Shown here in pieces: positions 61,100 through 64,000 of a DNA stretch of 64,000 bases; within the stretch, counting starts at the first letter, position 1, and each line of letters opens with the position of its first letter. The position numbers and the translations under genes are program-made. The notes under the pieces are model-generated. The model made no database searches, was not told where the DNA came from, and was given only the letters and a program-made list of their open reading frames with translations. The stretch is from Cylindrotheca closterium. Taxonomy: Eukaryota; Bacillariophyta; Bacillariophyceae; Bacillariales; Bacillariaceae. The stretch is taken from the NCBI GenBank assembly GCA_933822405.4, contig CAKOGP040000280.1, forward strand, positions 1 to 64,000, in the 5' to 3' direction.

Positions 61100-62336
61100 A
61101 TGATCAGAAATGCTTTCATTCTTCTTGCTTGTGCGCCACTGACTTCAGCTTTCAGGTGTGTTGATAATTAAAATTGATCTTTGATGAAACGTAGGCCAAG
61201 ACATGTAATTGCAGGAAGTTTTTGTGCTGCTGTTTCATCGAGCATTTGACCCCGTTCAATCCCTGTTCTGAACTCTTGATTTACCTTGTCCATCTCCTCA
61301 GCTCGATTTCACAGCATGCTTCCATTCGCAATCACCAATCCACGATTTCATTTGCCAAGCCTCCATCGGTACATGAAGAAAAGCTAGATCTCTTGCAAAT
61401 CAATGAGGAATCATCCCCAATAGTGGTAGTCCAAGATGTTCCAAAAGCGATACGTGGCGGTGTGAATACAGCTGCCATGGTTGCTGTTTCAGCGGCGGCT
61501 TTGACGGCAGCAGTTGCATTTTCTCAAGTCAGCAATGCTGTTGACATTACTTCCATTACTGGAGGAGCAACTTCCTTGGCGACTAATGCGAACTCATTTT
61601 TGGGTAGCTTTGGAGAAACAGGGTTCTACCAAGCCTTTAGTCTGGTATTCCTCAGTGAAATCGGTGATAAGACGTTCTTCATTGCGGGGCTTCTAGCTGC
61701 CAGATTTTCGAAAACCGTCGCCTTTGTGGGATCCATCGGAGCCCTTGCCGTCATGACTGTCATTTCAGTTCTTATTGGACAAATATTCCACGTTGTTCCG
61801 TCAGGTATTGCAGATGGCATCCCATTGGATGATGTTGCTGCTGTATTGGCCTTTGCCTTCTTTGGTTTCAAGACATTGAAGGAAGCCTTGGCTATGGAGG
61901 AAGGTACTAGCATTATGGACGAAGAGCTCGAGGAAGCTGAAGAAGAGGTCGAAGGGTTCGTAGGAAGTGATGGCAAGGGCGGGAAAACTGCGTTGTGAGT
62001 TATCAGTCCTATTTTTTTCCATCGCTCTGCTAGTGACTAGAACTTCGCACTTATACTGTTTCTCTTTCCATCAGCGCTCGTGTGTTGAGTATTTTTGGCC
62101 TTGTCTTTGCCGCTGAATTTGGAGATCGTTCCTTCCTGTCAACCATTGCTCTTTCGGCTGCTCAAAATCCCGTTGGTGTTGCAGTTGGAGGTATTGCTGC
62201 CCATGCTGTCGCAACCGGTATTGCTGTATCTGGTGGTGCTGTCGTTGCCAAATACTTATCAGAACGAGTGATTGGGATCATTGGAGGCTCTCTCTTCATT
62301 GTTTTCGCAGTGACTACAGCACTAGGCATCTTTTAA
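61100..62336 (+). CDS. Plastid-targeted GDT1/PAM71-type Mn2+/Ca2+ transporter (UPF0016, 336 aa, three exons)
   Basis: Exons are 61100-61155, 61302-61994 and 62075-62336; introns are 146 bp (GTGTGT...CTCAG) and 80 bp (GTGAGT...ATCAG). Joins give 337 in-frame codons. Exon 1 is 56 nt and encodes only a signal peptide ending PLTSAF, with the intron directly after the -AF motif of diatom plastid presequences. Exon 2 supplies the transit region and a membrane domain with SEIGDKTFF (E138, D141). Exon 3 supplies AEFGDRSFL (E264, D267). These two E-x-G-D-(K/R)-(S/T) motifs define the family. Six or seven hydrophobic helices are predicted, separated by an acidic loop (about 222-245). Homologues move manganese or calcium in chloroplast envelopes or thylakoids and support photosystem II. 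Confidence 0.92.
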
Positions 62337-62570
62337 GGAGCTTCTTTAGTCTCAAGGTGATGTACCCTCATTTTGTTTACGTCATTGATGGATCAAGCCG
62401 TTTGTTTAGTACGTCACTACGTAGAAATGTAGCGAGTTCTGGTTATCAAGAGACGACATCAAGGGGCACCACGTCTTCTTCGACACCAGGATACGAGTTG
62501 CCTTTGGTGCTGTCATTATCACGAAAATTCTGTACTTCTTGCAATCAATCCATTTTAGGAAGGAAGAAAA

Positions 62571-64000
62571 ATGAAGTTCTCTGCTGCCGCACTTACATTC
62601 TGCTTGGCGACAGCTGCCGCTTTCACGTAAGATCTGACCGACTTCCTCACTGTCTTTGAGCATCATTGCCTCCATGTAGTTCTCTCACCAGTGTTTCTGT
62701 CTTTCGAAGTGGCACCACGGTGAATTCCAGAAACATGGTGGCTAACTCTCCTTCTCAACATACGCCATTGACCATGGCTGCCACAATTGATGCCGAAACC
62801 GCCACCACCACCGTATGTAAACTTCCATGATTCCTTCAAATTCATTGATTGATTGATTTGATTGATTGCCAAGATCTTTTCTCACCCTTTTGTGGTCATG
62901 TTTCATAGGACGCCGAATCTACAGTGATGAGACCTCCAATTAACTTGCCATGGGACAGCATCAGTTCTCAAGTACGTAATACGAACAGTGTACTGTGCAT
63001 GATTTGCTGCAGTATGATTGACGAAATCATTTTTTTGACCTCTTGATTTGATGTTTGATTTTATAATAGTTGCAAGAAAGTTTTGGATACTCTGCAGAAG
63101 AAATTGCCGCTTACGATAGTACCTTGGAATCCGACAAGGATGCTCTGATGAAGTTGTACAAGGCAATGCAATTGGCCCGTGGTTTTGAAAACGCTTGCAA
63201 CCAACAATACATGCAAGGAAAGATCCGTGGTTTCATGCATCTTGACAACGGTCAAGAGTCCATCCCTGGTCTTGTCGACTATGCCATCAAAAAGGAAGAC
63301 AAGAAGCTCTCTTACTACCGCGAGCACACACACGCAATTGCCTCTGGAGTTGATGCTGGAGAGGTCATGGCGGAATTGTTCATGAAAGATACCGGTACCT
63401 GCCGTGGAGCTGGTGGATCCATGCACATTTTCGACAGAGAGCACTACTTTCAAGGAGGTTGGGCTTTGGTTTGCGAGCAGTTGCCTTATGCTGCAGGTGC
63501 TGCGAAGAGTATCCTGCTAGACCGTGAATTGGGAGTTTCTGATGATGCGAGTTACAAGAAGCAAGACGTTGCTCCTCCAGCGGAGGACGACCGTATCGCC
63601 ATCGTATTCGTCGGTGAAGGTGGAGCACAAAACGGAAGAACTGCTGAACTTTTGAACGCTGCATCAAAGGACAATCTTCCACTTCTCCTTCTGGTCATTG
63701 ACAACGGACGTGCCATCAACACTTTCACCCCAGATATTGCAAGAAACAGCAACGTTTATGAACAAGGAAAGCACTACGGCGTTCCAGGACTTCTTGTCAA
63801 CGGTATGGATCCTGCTGATGTCGCCAAGGGTGGAAAAGCTGTAATCGACTACATCCGTAGCGGAAAGGGTCCAGCCATTCTTCAAGTCCACACCTACCGA
63901 TTCAACGGTCACTCCCCTGCTGACCCTGAGCACGAGCGCGGTCGCAAGGAAGAAAAGGCTTGGGCCCGCCAAGAGCAAGACCCAATCAAGGGATTCGAAA
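62571..64000 (+). CDS. Plastid pyruvate dehydrogenase E1 component alpha subunit, 3' end beyond window
   Basis: Exons are 62571-62626, 62680-62812, 62909-62971 and 63070 to the right edge. Introns are 53, 96 and 98 bp, all GT-AG. Exon 1 is 56 nt and encodes a signal peptide ending ATAAAF; exon 2 encodes a Ser/Thr-rich transit region. The mature part has ALMKLYKAMQLARGFE, GFMHLDNGQE, YREHTHAIASGV, GGSMHIFDRE and the thiamine-diphosphate region GEGGAQNGRTAEL then DNGRAINTF, where GDG is replaced by GEG. It continues to TYRFNGHSPADPEHERG and is still open at 64000. With E1-beta, E2 and E3 it converts pyruvate to acetyl-CoA for fatty acid synthesis. The substrate loop has extra residues compared with mitochondrial E1-alpha. 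It lies 234 bp downstream of GDT1 on the same strand. Confidence 0.93.

Overview
This window is nuclear DNA from a eukaryote, most probably a pennate diatom. Genes carry short (about 50-150 bp) GT-AG introns. Two adjacent genes at the right end start with signal exons ending in an -AF motif of the type used for complex (four-membrane) plastids. Several families are ones I associate with diatoms: a DUF6824 domain with MORN repeats, a Pro/Ser-rich transmembrane LRR protein with an LRRNT-like start, and large Asn/Thr/Gln-rich proteins. Simple-sequence repeats are frequent and there is one 70-N assembly gap (17931-18000). Species assignment is inference; no rRNA, tRNA or organelle marker is present.

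Layout. 0-4 kb: a broken tyrosine-recombinase fragment at the left edge and two divergent low-complexity genes. 4-7.2 kb: a large secreted protein made of alternating A/B repeats. 7.2-14.5 kb is an accessory region: a pair of tRNA-related repeats, an apparently intact piggyBac-type transposon (8263-11625) whose transposase is split by one intron, a decayed gene copy, and a fold-back element. 14.5-24 kb: two membrane proteins, an AAA/STAND-type ATPase and a protein with a duplicated Cys-containing module. 24-27.2 kb: class I histone deacetylase and membralin. 28.4-32.3 kb: a CHASE-type hybrid histidine kinase whose receiver domain is interrupted by an 895-bp element with 64-bp perfect terminal inverted repeats. 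32.9-41.6 kb: a disordered/MDR-oxidoreductase fusion, a mitochondrial tricarboxylate carrier (5 exons), a copia remnant, a kinesin-light-chain-like TPR gene and a DUF6824-MORN gene. 42-64 kb is mostly ordinary: a type I membrane protein, phosphoglycerate mutase, GH16 beta-glucanase, LRR protein, two unknowns, CIA30, eIF2-beta, two glycosyltransferases, an acidic nuclear-type protein, plastid GDT1/PAM71 and plastid pyruvate dehydrogenase E1-alpha (running off the right edge).

The genes do not form one pathway. Loose themes are central carbon metabolism (PGAM, citrate carrier, plastid PDH E1-alpha), beta-glucan and glycan handling (GH16, GT31-like, GT92-like), and signalling at the cell surface (histidine kinase, LRR protein, type I membrane proteins). 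Most divergent pairs share promoters of 250-450 bp. An octamer TACCGGTA recurs in non-coding DNA, three times within 70 bp of a predicted start codon. The most notable observations are the clean insertion in the histidine kinase, the A-B-A-B-A repeat protein, and two neighbouring plastid genes that each carry a 56-nt signal-peptide exon ending at the same place and in the same intron phase. All intron and frame calls were made by eye from splice signals, phase and family resemblance; no searches were run.
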